Below are positions 32,942 through 43,552 of a stretch of DNA of 64,000 nucleotides, piece by piece. The position numbers and the translations under genes were made by a program. The number at the start of each line of letters is the position of its first letter. Position 1 is the stretch's first letter. Location: the NCBI RefSeq assembly GCF_002028405.1, contig NZ_CP020046.1:558001-622000 (forward strand), in the 5' to 3' direction. The stretch is from Thiomonas intermedia. Lineage in GTDB: Bacteria; Pseudomonadota; Gammaproteobacteria; Burkholderiales; Burkholderiaceae_C. The notes beneath the pieces are model-generated. The model had not been told where the DNA came from. It made no database searches and saw only the letters and a program-made list of their open reading frames with translations.

Positions 32942-34273
32942 ATGCCCCGCCGCATTCTCTATCTCTCAGGCACCCGTGCCGACTTCGGGCTGATGCGCCA
33001 GACCTTGCACGCGGCCGCTGCGCATCCGGGGCTGGAGGTGGCGGTGGCGGTCACGGGCATGCATCTGCACCCCGACTACGGCCACACGGTGGACGATATC
33101 GCGGCCAGTGGGCTGCGCATCGCGGCGCGTATTCCCAGCGACGTGGGCGCGCGCGATGGCGCGGGCATGACGCGGGCGATCAGCCAGACGCTGGCCGGGC
33201 TGGTGCCGGTGCTGCAGGCCGAGCGGCCTGACGCGCTGCTGCTGCTGGGCGACCGCGGCGAGATGCTGGCCGGTGCCATTGCGGCGCTGCACCTGGGCGT
33301 GCCAAGCATCCACCTGCACGGCGGCGAGCGCTCGGGCACGGTGGACGAGCCGGTGCGCCACGCCATCAGCAAGCTGGCCGCGCTGCATTTCTGCGCCACG
33401 ACGCAATCGCGCGAGCGGCTCATCGCGATGGGCGAAGACCCGCATCGGGTGCATGTGGTGGGCGCGCCGGGGCTGGATGATCTGTCGGCTGTGCGGCAGT
33501 TTCCGCGAGAGGCGGCGCTGCGGGCTTTGCAGGCGGCGCTGGCGCGGCAGGCTCCCCTCCCCACCCCTCCCCACGTGTGGGGAGGGGGCAACGATGTTGC
33601 TCCTCCACCACCCGTGGGGGAGGCCGGGAGGGGGAGTCTTGCGGAGCGCCCCTACGCCCTCGTGCTGTTTCACCCCGTGGTGCAGGAGGCCGACGACGCC
33701 GCCGCGCAGACCCAGGCGCTGCTCGACGGGCTGCGGGCCGCGGGAGCGGGCTCGGCCTTCAGCGTGGTGTGGCTGGCGCCTAATGCCGACGCGGGTTCGG
33801 GCCACATCGAGGCCTTGCTGCGGGCGCAGCGGTGGCCGGGGTTTCACCGCATCACCCATCTGCCGCGGGCCGACTATCTTGCCGCGCTGCGCCACGCCGC
33901 GGTACTGGCGGGCAATTCGTCGTCGGGCATCATCGAGGCGGCCAGTCTGGGCACGCGGGTGGTCAACGTGGGCAGCCGCCAGAACCTGCGCGAGCGCAAC
34001 GCCAACACGGTGGACGTGCCGCCGCAGGCCGAGGCCATCGAGGCGGCCGTGCGGCAGGCGCTGGCGCTGGGGCCCTGGCCACATCCGGAGCAAAACGTCT
34101 ATGGCGACGGCCAGAGCGCCGCGCGCATCGCGCATCTGCTGGCCACGCTGCCCTTGTCCGTTCCGCACGGCCGCTCCGAAGAAATGGACACCCTCTCGGG
34201 GGGGGACGCGCAAAGCGCGTCAGGGGGCCGTCCACCTTCTACCGACCTGCTGCACAAGATCAATCGCTACTGA
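32942..34273 (+). CDS. neuC: Hydrolysing UDP-GlcNAc 2-epimerase (NeuC/LegG type)
   Basis: This enzyme removes UDP and inverts C2 of a UDP-N-acetyl amino sugar, giving the substrate for the NeuB-type synthase. The 443-residue protein begins ILYLSGTRADFGLMRQTL and has LLLLGDRGEMLAGAIAA, IHLHGGERSGTVDEPVRHA, VVGAPGLDDL and LAGNSSSGIIEAASLGTRVV. It is ~60 residues longer than usual because two palindromic elements are read through in frame (~203-233 and ~414-431). The first lies in a linker between lobes, so function may be kept. I start at the ATG at 32942. The acyltransferase follows after 20 bases. Confidence 0.88.
   Translation: MPRRILYLSGTRADFGLMRQTLHAAAAHPGLEVAVAVTGMHLHPDYGHTVDDIAASGLRIAARIPSDVGARDGAGMTRAISQTLAGLVPVLQAERPDALLLLGDRGEMLAGAIAALHLGVPSIHLHGGERSGTVDEPVRHAISKLAALHFCATTQSRERLIAMGEDPHRVHVVGAPGLDDLSAVRQFPREAALRALQAALARQAPLPTPPHVWGGGNDVAPPPPVGEAGRGSLAERPYALVLFHPVVQEADDAAAQTQALLDGLRAAGAGSAFSVVWLAPNADAGSGHIEALLRAQRWPGFHRITHLPRADYLAALRHAAVLAGNSSSGIIEAASLGTRVVNVGSRQNLRERNANTVDVPPQAEAIEAAVRQALALGPWPHPEQNVYGDGQSAARIAHLLATLPLSVPHGRSEEMDTLSGGDAQSASGGRPPSTDLLHKINRY
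33551..33640 (+). repeat. Palindromic element C inside the neuC-like gene
   Basis: A different, C/G-run palindrome: CCCCTCCCCAC-GT-GTGGGGAGGGG (33564-33587, perfect 11-base arms), then GCAAC-GAT-GTTGC (33588-33600), then an imperfect CCTCCAC/GTGGGGGAGG hairpin. It stays in frame and encodes a Pro/Gly-rich insert of ~30 residues between two halves of the epimerase. Confidence 0.85.
34185..34234 (+). repeat. Palindromic element D near the 3' end of the neuC-like gene
   Basis: Outer arms TGGAC (34185-34189) and GTCCA (34230-34234) enclose CCCTCTCGGGGGGG and a perfect GACGCGC-AAA-GCGCGTC hairpin (34205-34221). The CCC-TC-GGG core links it to elements A and E. It is read in frame as a Gly/Ser-rich stretch just before the final STDLLHKINRY. 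Confidence 0.75.
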
Positions 34274-34293
34274 ACCCTTCGGACCAAGCCCTC

Positions 34294-34944
34294 ATGTCTG
34301 CATCCTCCGAAAAACCTGTCTTGATCGTGTTTGGCGCTGGCGGCCACGGCCGCGTGGCGGCCGACGCGGCGTTGTTGAGCGGCGCGTTTGCGCGCGTGGT
34401 CGCCTCAGACCGCAGCGCGGCCACCTGGGGCAGCGAACTGCTGCCCGGGGTGCCGGTGCTCTCCATCGACGACGTCGGCGCCCTGCCCGGCCCGCGCGCG
34501 GTGCATGTGGCCATCGGCCACAACGCCATACGGCGCGACGAGGCGGCGCAGTTGGCGTCCCTCGGGCCGCTGGCCACCATCGTGCACCCCAGCGCCAGCG
34601 TGGCGGCCTCGGCGCGCGTCGCGCCGGGCTGCCTGATCACGGCGCAGTGCGTCGTCGGGCCCATGGCCGAGCTGGGGCTCGGGGCCATCGTCAACCACGG
34701 CGCGGTGGTCGATCACGACTGCCGCATCGGCGCCTGGGCGCATGTGGCCCCCGGCGTAAAGCTGGGCGGCGCGGTGCAGGTGGGCGAAGCCGCCCTGGTG
34801 GGCGCGGGCAGCACGGTGCTGCGCAATCTGCGCGTGGGCGCGGGCGCCACGCTGGGCGCGGGCGCGGTGCTGCTGCAAGACCTGCCCGATGGCGAGGCCT
34901 GGGCCGGCGTGCCGGCACGGCCTCTGGCGCAGGCGAGCGCCTGA
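34294..34944 (+). CDS. NeuD/PglD/LegH-type sugar N- or O-acyltransferase
   Basis: A 216-residue protein with an N-terminal Rossmann-like part (LIVFGAGGHGRVAADAALL) and a C-terminal left-handed beta helix of hexapeptide repeats (VVGPMAELGLGAIVNHGAVV, VAPGVKLGGAVQVGEAALVG, then GAGSTVLRNLRVGAG). The His in VVDHDCRIG is the catalytic base expected in PglD-like enzymes. In a legionaminic pathway it would acetylate the 4-amino group of UDP-4-amino-4,6-dideoxy-GlcNAc. I start it at the ATG at 34294; the open frame upstream belongs to the neuC-like gene. Confidence 0.88.
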   Translation: MSASSEKPVLIVFGAGGHGRVAADAALLSGAFARVVASDRSAATWGSELLPGVPVLSIDDVGALPGPRAVHVAIGHNAIRRDEAAQLASLGPLATIVHPSASVAASARVAPGCLITAQCVVGPMAELGLGAIVNHGAVVDHDCRIGAWAHVAPGVKLGGAVQVGEAALVGAGSTVLRNLRVGAGATLGAGAVLLQDLPDGEAWAGVPARPLAQASA

Positions 34945-35078
34945 ACCAGGAGATTCGTCCACTGGGACGCGATGTACACTTCGCTGTACATTCAACCCAG
35001 ATTGTCCCATTGGCGGCCCTCCGGGCCTACGCGGGGGCTGGCGGGTGTTTTGAGGCGTCTTGGCCCCCGTGCTTCGCG

Positions 35079-35098
35079 CCCATAGCTTGGGCTATGGG
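35079..35098. repeat. Perfect hairpin in the gap before the second Phd gene
   Basis: CCCATAGC-TTGG-GCTATGGG is an eight-base-pair stem with a four-base loop in the 244-base gap 34945-35188. The gap also contains a small GTACA/TGTAC repeat near 34974-34990 and GC-rich runs, but no open frame I can support. No T-tract follows, so it is unlikely to be a terminator; it may be part of another intergenic repeat. Confidence 0.6.
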
Positions 35099-35188
35099 CT
35101 TGCCGCCCGCAGTCCAATCCGTCCCCAAACCACCGCGCCATCATCCCGCGTCCTCATGAACAATCTGAGTTTCACCCGGAGCCCTGCC

Positions 35189-35404
35189 ATGCGCGACACC
35201 ACTTTCACCGAACTGCGCAACCACGCCCGCGCGTTTTTCGACCTGGTCGAAGCCGGCGAAACCGTGCGCGTGCTGCGCAAGGGCAAGCCCATCGCCGAGA
35301 TTCACCCGGTGGCGCCGCAAGTGCCCTCCTGGAAGCGGCGCGAGGCCCGCCCGCTGCAGATTTCGGGTGAGCAGATCAGCCGCGTCATTCTCGACCAACG
35401 CTGA
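35189..35404 (+). CDS. Phd-like antitoxin (second module)
   Basis: A 71-residue antitoxin with FTELRNHARAFFDLVEAGET and VRVLRKGKPIAEIHPV, the Phd/YefM fold, and a short C-terminal tail. I choose the ATG at 35189 because CGGAG lies seven bases upstream; an ATG at 35156 would add eleven residues. It lies between the acyltransferase and aminotransferase genes of the glycan locus and precedes a PIN-domain gene by 22 bases. Confidence 0.85.
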   Translation: MRDTTFTELRNHARAFFDLVEAGETVRVLRKGKPIAEIHPVAPQVPSWKRREARPLQISGEQISRVILDQR

Positions 35405-35426
35405 TCGCTGCGGCGTCTCCAGCACC

Positions 35427-35840
35427 ATGCGGGTGTACTTCGATTCCTCGGCTCTGGCCAAGCGCTATGTCGACGAAGCCGGCTCGGCCGAGGTGCTGCG
35501 CTGGTGCGATGCGGCCAGCGTGCTCGCGCTGTCGGTCATCGCGGTGCCCGAGCTGATCTCCGCCTTCAACCACCTGCTGCGCGAAGGTCGCATCGACGCG
35601 CAGCAGTACCGCACCGTCAAGGCCGACCTGCTCGCCGACATCGAGGATGCCCTGGTCTGCGACACCTCGCCCGACGTCGTCGGCCACGCCGTGCGCGGGC
35701 TCGAAGCCCACCCGCTGCGCGGCATGGACGCGCTGCACATCGGCGCCGCGCTGGCTTGCGAGGCCGAGGTGTTCATCTCAGCCGATGCGCGCCAGTGTGG
35801 CGCGGCGCGCGCCCTAGGCCTGCGCGTGGTTCCTGTTTGA
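35427..35840 (+). CDS. PIN-domain ribonuclease toxin (second module)
   Basis: A 137-residue PIN nuclease starting VYFDSSALAKRYVDEAGS (catalytic Asp), with SVIAVPELISAF (Glu), LRGMDALHIGAALA (Asp) and VFISADARQCGAA (Asp). The acidic quartet is complete. It differs clearly from the vapC at 32108, so the two modules were acquired separately. Its stop is 34 bases before the aminotransferase start. Confidence 0.9.
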   Translation: MRVYFDSSALAKRYVDEAGSAEVLRWCDAASVLALSVIAVPELISAFNHLLREGRIDAQQYRTVKADLLADIEDALVCDTSPDVVGHAVRGLEAHPLRGMDALHIGAALACEAEVFISADARQCGAARALGLRVVPV

Positions 35841-35867
35841 TTGCCATCTGATTGCCGTCTGATTGCC
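35838..35867. repeat. Three direct copies of TGATTGCC, period 11
   Basis: TGATTGCC occurs at 35838, 35849 and 35860 across the end of the PIN toxin gene (the first TGA is its stop) and before the aminotransferase start. It may mark slippage or an insertion junction; no function is evident. Confidence 0.7.
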
Positions 35868-35874
35868 CGCTGCC

Positions 35875-37451
<1,577 letters not shown>

Positions 37452-37455
<4 letters not shown>

Positions 37456-39299
37456 GTTTTGCAACCCGGGCACCCTGGCGCCCCGCATCGGCCGACGCCC
37501 TGCTCGTCGCCTTCACCTGGCTGCTGGCCTTCGTCTTCCGCTTCAGCCTGCTGCGCAACGACGCGCCGGCCAACCTGGCGCAGATTCTGTGGATCAGCAC
37601 GCCGCTGGCCGCCGCGGTGTGGGTGGCGGCGCTGGCCGGGCTGGGGGCGTATCGCACGCCGTGGCGGCACACCAGCGTGCCCGAGTTCAAGCGTCTGGCC
37701 TCGGCCATGATCGTGGCGGCGCTGGCGCTGGCGGCCGTGCTGCTGTTGCTGCGCCTGCCCAATTTCCCGCGCTCCATCGTGCTGTTGCACCCGCTGTTCG
37801 CGGGCGTCGCCCTGCTCGGCCTGCGGCTGGCCGCGCGCATCTGGGCCGAAGGCCGCCTCACCCGCTCCACCGCGCAAGGCAAGCCGCTGCTGGTGTTGGG
37901 CACGCTCGACGACGCCGCGCGGGCACTGCAGAGCCTGCGCTCCAGCAAGGGCTGGCAGGTGGCCGCGCTCATCAGCCCCAACCGCGACGAAGTGGGCCGC
38001 AGCGTGCAGGGCGTGCGGGTGGCCGGCAGTGTGGACGATCTGGCCCGGGTGGCGCAGTCGCAGGGCGCCAGCCACGCACTGATCGCCAGCGAGCCCGGCA
38101 GCCCGGCGCGCCGCGAGCTGCTGCTGCAGGCCAGCGACGCTCGCCTTGCCCTGCTCACCCTGCCGCGCGCCGACGACTGGCTGCAAGGCGGCGGCAGCGG
38201 GGGCGGCGGCCAGGCGCCGCGCCAGGTCGAGCTGGCCGACCTGCTGGGGCGCGCCGCCGTGCAGCTCGACGTGCGCGGCCTCTCCAGCCTGCTCGCCGGG
38301 CAGGTGGCGCTGGTCACGGGCGCGGGGGGCAGCATTGGCTCGGAGCTGTGCCGCCAGATCGCGCGCTTCGGCGTGCGGCAACTGGTGTGCATCGACGCGT
38401 CGGAAATCGCCATCTATGCGCTGGAGCAGGAGTTCAAGGCGCGCTTTCCCGAACTGGCCGTGCGCTACTACACCGCCAACGTGCGCGAGCCCGAGCGGCT
38501 GCACGACCTGTTCAAGCGGCATTGCCCCGCCGTGGTACTGCACGCCGCGGCCTACAAACATGTGCCCCTGATGGAAGACGACAACGCCATCGAGGCGCTG
38601 CGCACCAATGTGCTGGGCACGCTGGGCGCGGCACGCGCGGCCACCGCCTGCGGGGCGCAGCGCTTCGTGCTCATCTCCACCGACAAGGCGGTGAACCCGA
38701 CCAATGTGATGGGCGCGAGCAAGCGGCTGGCCGAGCTGGCGCTGCAGGCGCACGCCGCGCAGCATCCCGACACGCATTGCTGCGCGGTGCGCTTCGGCAA
38801 TGTGCTGGGCTCCAGCGGCAGCGTGGTGCCGCGCTTCGCGGCGCAGATCGCCGCGGGCGGGCCGGTCACCGTGACCCACCCGGAGATCGTGCGCTATTTC
38901 ATGACCATTCCCGAAGCCGCGCAGCTCGTGCTGCAGGCGGGGCTGATGGGAGAAAGCGGCAACATCTTCGTGCTCGACATGGGCGAGCCGGTGAAGATCG
39001 TCGATCTGGCGCGGCTGATGATCCGGCTTTCCAGCAAGACCGAAGAGGAGATTCCCATCCACTTCACCGGCCTGCGCCCCGGCGAAAAGCTGTACGAGGA
39101 ATTGCTCGCCGACGACGAAACCACCCTGCCCACGCCCCACCCCAAACTTCGCGTCGCCCGCCAGGCCGAGATGGAGGCGCTCGACCTGATCAAGCTGCAG
39201 GCCTGGATTGCCGCCAGCGGCGCCGAATCGCCCGCGCAGATCAAGGCCGCGCTGCACGCACTGGTGCCCGAGTACGCCCCGCAGCTCGGGGGGCATTGA
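37452..39299 (+). CDS. Membrane-bound UDP-GlcNAc 4,6-dehydratase (CapD/PglF/WbpM family)
   Basis: A 615-residue inner-membrane enzyme. About four hydrophobic segments (residues ~15-130) lead into a Rossmann sensor-like part. The catalytic SDR domain starts VTGAGGSIGSELCRQIARFG (~292) and has HAAAYKHVPLME, LISTDKAVNPTNVMGASKR and VRFGNVLGSSGSVVPRF. The Asp-Lys of STDK and the Met/Lys of MGASK fit this family. It converts UDP-GlcNAc to a UDP-4-keto-6-deoxy sugar, the first step of bacillosamine and legionaminic acid routes. It overlaps the aminotransferase by four bases and ends the locus. Confidence 0.92.
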
Positions 39300-39394
39300 T
39301 GCGGCACGGTGCAGTTTGAGGCTGCGCGCCCCACCGCAGCACGCCCTTGCCCATGAGCCCTTCATCCCTCTGCATGCCACCTCCATAGGCCCGG

Positions 39395-39424
39395 TTCACG
39401 CCTTCCGGCCGTACTTGGTAGACT
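39395..39424 (+). promoter_or_regulatory. Weak candidate promoter before the SulP gene
   Basis: TTCACG (39395-39400) and TAGACT (39419-39424), spaced 18 bases, each match the sigma-70 boxes at four of six positions. They lie in the 280-base gap 39300-39579, in which I see no gene, riboswitch or strong hairpin. Confidence 0.25.
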
Positions 39425-39579
39425 GCGGCGCTTCGTCGGCAAGCCGCCGGCCTGCTCCTTGAGCCAGGGTCGGTCACGCTGCCCCTCGGCGAGTCACCCC
39501 CTCCGATTCGCCCCTTTCGTTTCCCTGCCGTCCTCCACGGTTTCACGATGCTGTGCCCTCGTTGGGTGTGGCCGCTGCC

Positions 39580-41097
39580 ATGTCTGAAAACACCGCGTTG
39601 ATCAAAACCAATGTCCTGAGCGGACTGACTGTCGCGCTGGCGCTGGTTCCCGAGGCCGTCGCCTTCGCCCTGGTGGCGCAGGTTTCGCCCCTGACCGGGC
39701 TTTACGCCGCGTTCATCGTCTCGCTCATCACCTCGGTGTTCGGCGGGCGCCCGGGAATGATCTCGGCGGCGGCCGGCTCGCTCGCAGTGGTGATGGTGGC
39801 GCTGGTCGCACGCCACGGCGTGGAGTACCTGTTCGCCACGGTGGTGCTGATGGGGGTGTTCCAGATGCTGTTTGCCGCGGCGCGGCTGGGCAAACTCATC
39901 CGCATGGTGCCGCACCCGGTGATGCTCGGCTTCGTCAACGGGCTGGCCATCGTGATCTTTCTCGCCCAGCTCGGACAGCTCAAAAGCCCCGGACCGGACG
40001 GTGCCCTGCACTGGATGACGGGTGTGCCACTGTTCACCATGATCGGGCTGATCGCCCTGACCATGGCCATCATCTATCTGCTGCCACGGCTGACCAAGGC
40101 CATACCCTCGCCGCTGGCGGCCATTCTCATCGTGGCGGGGCTGGTCGAATTCTTCGGGCTGCAGACCAAGACCGTGGGCGACATGGGCTCGATCGGCGGC
40201 GGCCTGCCGAGCTTTCACATTCCGAGCGTGCCGATCAATTTCGACACGCTGCAGGTCATCGTGCCCTACGCGCTCATTCTGGCCATCATCGGGCTGACCG
40301 AATCGCTGCTCACCCTCAACCTGATCGACGAAATGACCGACACCCGAGGACGGCCCAACCGCGAGTGCATGGCACAAGGCGCGGCCAATGTGGTGACGGG
40401 ATTCTTCGGCGGCATGGGCGGCTGCGCGCTCATCGGCCAGAGCATGATCAATGTGAACAACGGCGCGCTCAAGCGGCTGTCGGGCATCGTGGCTTCGCTG
40501 GCGCTGCTGTCGTTCATTCTGTTCGCGTCGGCATGGATCGAGCGCATTCCGCTGGCGGCGCTGATCGGCGTGATGTTCGTGGTGGCCGAAAAGACTTTCG
40601 AATGGGGCAGCCTGAGGGTGCTGCGCAAAGTGCCCCGCGCCGATGCGCTGATCATCGTCGGCGTCACGGTGGTGACCGTGCTCACCGATCTGGCCGTCGC
40701 CGTGGTCCTGGGCGTGGTGATCGCCGCGCTGGTCTTCGCCTGGGAACAGGCCAAGCGCATGCACGCGACCGCCTCGACCAACGCGCAGGGCTGGAAGGTG
40801 TACGACCTCGAAGGCACGCTGTTCTTCGCCAGCGCGGCGTCGTTTCAGGCGTTGTTCCAGCCCAAGACCGATCCGCACGATGTGATCATCGATTTCGCCC
40901 ACGCCACGGTGAAGGATCATTCGGCCATCGTCGCCATCGACAGTCTGGCCGAACGCTACCGGCAGGAGGGCAAGCGTCTGCACCTGCGCCACCTCAGCCC
41001 CGACTGCCGCGAACTGCTCGACAAGGCCGGCGACAGCGTGGAGGTCAATCTGCTCGAAGACCCGCGCTATCACGTCGCGGACAACAAGCTGGCGTGA
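39580..41097 (+). CDS. SulP-family anion transporter with STAS domain
   Basis: A ~505-residue inner-membrane transporter with ~12 hydrophobic segments. LSGLTVALALVPEAVAFALV and SPLTGLYAAFIVSLITSVFG are the SulP (SLC26) start, and a C-terminal STAS domain (~residues 405-495) contains VIIDFAHATVKDHSAIVAID. Members move sulfate, bicarbonate or other anions; the substrate here is not decidable. A Thiomonas-like sulfur oxidiser could use sulfate exchange. I start at the ATG at 39580; an open frame from 39553 adds nine residues. Confidence 0.88.
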   Translation: MSENTALIKTNVLSGLTVALALVPEAVAFALVAQVSPLTGLYAAFIVSLITSVFGGRPGMISAAAGSLAVVMVALVARHGVEYLFATVVLMGVFQMLFAAARLGKLIRMVPHPVMLGFVNGLAIVIFLAQLGQLKSPGPDGALHWMTGVPLFTMIGLIALTMAIIYLLPRLTKAIPSPLAAILIVAGLVEFFGLQTKTVGDMGSIGGGLPSFHIPSVPINFDTLQVIVPYALILAIIGLTESLLTLNLIDEMTDTRGRPNRECMAQGAANVVTGFFGGMGGCALIGQSMINVNNGALKRLSGIVASLALLSFILFASAWIERIPLAALIGVMFVVAEKTFEWGSLRVLRKVPRADALIIVGVTVVTVLTDLAVAVVLGVVIAALVFAWEQAKRMHATASTNAQGWKVYDLEGTLFFASAASFQALFQPKTDPHDVIIDFAHATVKDHSAIVAIDSLAERYRQEGKRLHLRHLSPDCRELLDKAGDSVEVNLLEDPRYHVADNKLA

Positions 41098-41119
41098 CGC
41101 CGAGCCGGGTTGAACTAGC

Positions 41120-41827
41120 ATGAGCCGCTTTGATCCCTCCTCCGCCATGCCCCAACCCATCCTGCTGGCCGAACAGGTCCGCAAGCGCTACACCGAAGGG
41201 CCGCAGCCCGTCGACGTGCTCAAGGACGTGAATCTGCGCCTCGACGGCGGCCAGACCCTGGCCATCATCGGGGCCTCGGGCTCGGGCAAGAGCACGCTCA
41301 TGCACCTGCTGGGCGGCCTCGACCGGGCCGACGGCGGCCGCGTGCAGGTCTGCGGAAGCGACTGGGCGCAGATGAGCCCCAAGGCGCAGGGCGAGTGGCG
41401 CAATGCGCATGTCGGCTTCGTCTACCAGTTCCATCACCTGCTGATGGAATTCAGCGCGCTCGACAACGTCGCCATGCCGCTGCGCATCCGCCGCGCACCG
41501 GCCGAACAGGCGCACGCCGTTGCCACGCAGATGTTGCAGCGCATGGGCCTGGGCGCGCGGCTGCAGCATCGCCCGGGCGAGCTTTCGGGCGGCGAGCGCC
41601 AGCGCGTGGCCATTGCCCGCGCGCTGGTCACGCAGCCGCAGCTCGTGCTCGCCGACGAGCCCACGGGCAATCTCGACAGCGAAGCCTCGGGGGTGGCGCT
41701 GGACATGCTGCTCGACGTGGCGCGCGCGCAGGGCGACGCCGTCATCATCGTCACGCACGACGCCTCGGTGGCTGCGCGCTGCCAGCGCCAGCTTCGGCTG
41801 GTCAACGGCGTGCTGCAGGACGCCTGA
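41120..41827 (+). CDS. lolD: Lipoprotein-releasing ABC transporter ATPase LolD
   Basis: A 235-residue ATPase with Walker A IIGASGSGKSTLMHLLGGLD, the Q-loop segment FVYQFHHLLMEFSALDNVAM typical of LolD, signature LSGGERQRVAIARAL, Walker B LVLADEPTGNLDSE and switch His in VIIVTHDAS. LolCDE extracts lipoproteins from the inner membrane for LolA. No lolC or lolE lies next to it, so its membrane partners must be encoded elsewhere. Start ATG at 41120; a later ATG at 41147 is possible. Confidence 0.9.
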   Translation: MSRFDPSSAMPQPILLAEQVRKRYTEGPQPVDVLKDVNLRLDGGQTLAIIGASGSGKSTLMHLLGGLDRADGGRVQVCGSDWAQMSPKAQGEWRNAHVGFVYQFHHLLMEFSALDNVAMPLRIRRAPAEQAHAVATQMLQRMGLGARLQHRPGELSGGERQRVAIARALVTQPQLVLADEPTGNLDSEASGVALDMLLDVARAQGDAVIIVTHDASVAARCQRQLRLVNGVLQDA

Positions 41828-41923
41828 GAGCAAGCCCGGGCGCGCATCGACGGCTGACCGCACCGATCCATTACGATGATCGGGTTGTTTTTTCTCTCGC
41901 CCCTGCAGTCGCCTCGTTCGTCC

Positions 41924-42706
41924 ATGTCCCGTTCCAAAACCACCTTGTTTGAACTCCGCAGCGGCGCCATCGACGCTGTGCACCTGGTGGTGAAAACGCC
42001 CGACTTCGCCGCGCTGACCGAGGCGCTGCAGCAGCGCTTCGATGCCGCGCCCGAGTTTTTCGCGGGCGAGGCCGTCGCCATCGACCTGCGCCGTCTGGCC
42101 GACGATGCCGCCCTGCCGCTGGACGAGCTCGCCGCCCTGCTTCGACGCTTCAAGATGCGGCCCTTCGGCGTGGTGGCGCTGGCCGCGCAGCAGGCCTGGG
42201 CCGCCACCAGCGATCTGCCCCTGCTCGACAGCCGCGACACCCGCAAACCCGCCGAGAGCGCCGAACCCGCCGCCGATGCGACGGACGCGGCCTCCAGCCC
42301 CGACACCGCGGACAAGCCAGAGACTTCCGCCCCGGCTGCCACGGCGGCGAAGGACCACACGCCCACGCTGCTGCCCACAGTGCTCATCGACCGGCCGCTG
42401 CGCTCGGGCCAGCGGGTGTATTCCCCCGGCGATCTCATCGTGCAAGGCGTGGTCAGCCATGGCGCCGAGGTCATGGCCGAGGGAAATGTGCACATCTACG
42501 GGGCCCTTCGCGGCCGGGCCTTGGCCGGCGCGCGCGGCAACACCACGGCCCGGATCTACTGCACCAGCTTCGAGCCGGAACTGATCGCCATCGCCGGCAT
42601 CTACCGCACCGCCGAACAGGACTTGCCTGCCGGGGTGCGCGGCCAGCCAACCACCGTGCGACTGCAGGGCGAACAATTGCTGATCGAACCCCTGCCTCTC
42701 AAATAA
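41924..42706 (+). CDS. minC: Septum-site determining protein MinC
   Basis: MinC blocks FtsZ assembly away from midcell. In this 260-residue protein the N-terminal domain (~1-100) is followed by an Ala/Pro-rich linker (~105-150) and the C-terminal beta helix, RSGQRVYSPGDLIVQGVVSH, GNVHIYGALRGRALAGARGN and CTSFEPELIAIAGIY, that binds MinD. I start at the ATG at 41924 (MSRSKTTLFELRSG). It begins the minC-minD-minE operon. Confidence 0.95.
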   Translation: MSRSKTTLFELRSGAIDAVHLVVKTPDFAALTEALQQRFDAAPEFFAGEAVAIDLRRLADDAALPLDELAALLRRFKMRPFGVVALAAQQAWAATSDLPLLDSRDTRKPAESAEPAADATDAASSPDTADKPETSAPAATAAKDHTPTLLPTVLIDRPLRSGQRVYSPGDLIVQGVVSHGAEVMAEGNVHIYGALRGRALAGARGNTTARIYCTSFEPELIAIAGIYRTAEQDLPAGVRGQPTTVRLQGEQLLIEPLPLK

Positions 42707-42725
42707 TTCTCTAAGGACAGAACTC

Positions 42726-43538
42726 ATGGCGAAAATCATCGTGGTGACTTCCGGCAAAGGTGGCGTGGGCAAGACCACCACCAGTGCCAGCTTCGCCTCC
42801 GGCCTGGCCCTGCGCGGCCACAAGACCGCCGTCATCGACTTCGATGTCGGCCTGCGCAACCTCGACCTCATCATGGGCTGCGAGCGCCGCGTGGTGTACG
42901 ACCTCATCAACGTCATCCAGGGCGAAGCCAAGCTCACCCAGGCGCTGATCAAGGACAAGCAGTGCGACAACCTGTTCATCCTGCCGGCCTCGCAGACCCG
43001 CGACAAGGACGCCCTCACCAAGGAAGGCGTGGAAAACGTGCTCAAGGAGCTCGACCAGATGGGCTTCACCTACATCGTCTGCGACTCGCCGGCCGGCATC
43101 GAGAGCGGGGCGCTGATGGCCATGCACTTCGCCGACGAAGCCCTGATCGTCACCAACCCCGAAGTCTCGTCGGTGCGCGACTCCGACCGCATTCTGGGCA
43201 TGCTGTCGAGCAAGACCCGCCGCGCCATCGAAGGCGGCGAGCCGATCCGCGAGCATCTGCTCATCACCCGCTACAACCCCAAGCGCGTCAGCGACGGCGA
43301 GATGCTGTCGCTCACCGACATCCAGGACATTCTGCGCATCCAGCTCATCGGCGTGATTCCCGAGAGCGAATCGGTGCTGCAGGCCTCCAACCAGGGCACG
43401 CCGGCCATCCACCTCACCGGCAGCGACGTGGCCGAGGCCTATCAGGACGTGGTGGCCCGCTTCCTCGGCGAAGACAAGCCGATGCGCTTCACCGACTATC
43501 AGAAGCCGGGCCTGTTCAAGCGCCTGTTCGGCGGTTGA
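42726..43538 (+). CDS. minD: Septum-site determining ATPase MinD
   Basis: This membrane-cycling ATPase recruits MinC and oscillates with MinE. The 270-residue product has the deviant Walker [21 protein letters not shown] near residue 10, [34 protein letters not shown], and the C-terminal membrane-targeting amphipathic helix GLFKRLFGG. It lies 19 bases after minC and 14 before minE, with GGACAG upstream. Confidence 0.98.
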   Translation: MAKIIVVTSGKGGVGKTTTSASFASGLALRGHKTAVIDFDVGLRNLDLIMGCERRVVYDLINVIQGEAKLTQALIKDKQCDNLFILPASQTRDKDALTKEGVENVLKELDQMGFTYIVCDSPAGIESGALMAMHFADEALIVTNPEVSSVRDSDRILGMLSSKTRRAIEGGEPIREHLLITRYNPKRVSDGEMLSLTDIQDILRIQLIGVIPESESVLQASNQGTPAIHLTGSDVAEAYQDVVARFLGEDKPMRFTDYQKPGLFKRLFGG

Positions 43539-43552
43539 AGGAGGCGCGCACC

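Noticed and set aside
39300-39579. Regulatory RNA before the SulP gene
   Set aside because: The gap is GC-rich with no strong conserved fold that I can name; only a weak promoter-like pair was seen.
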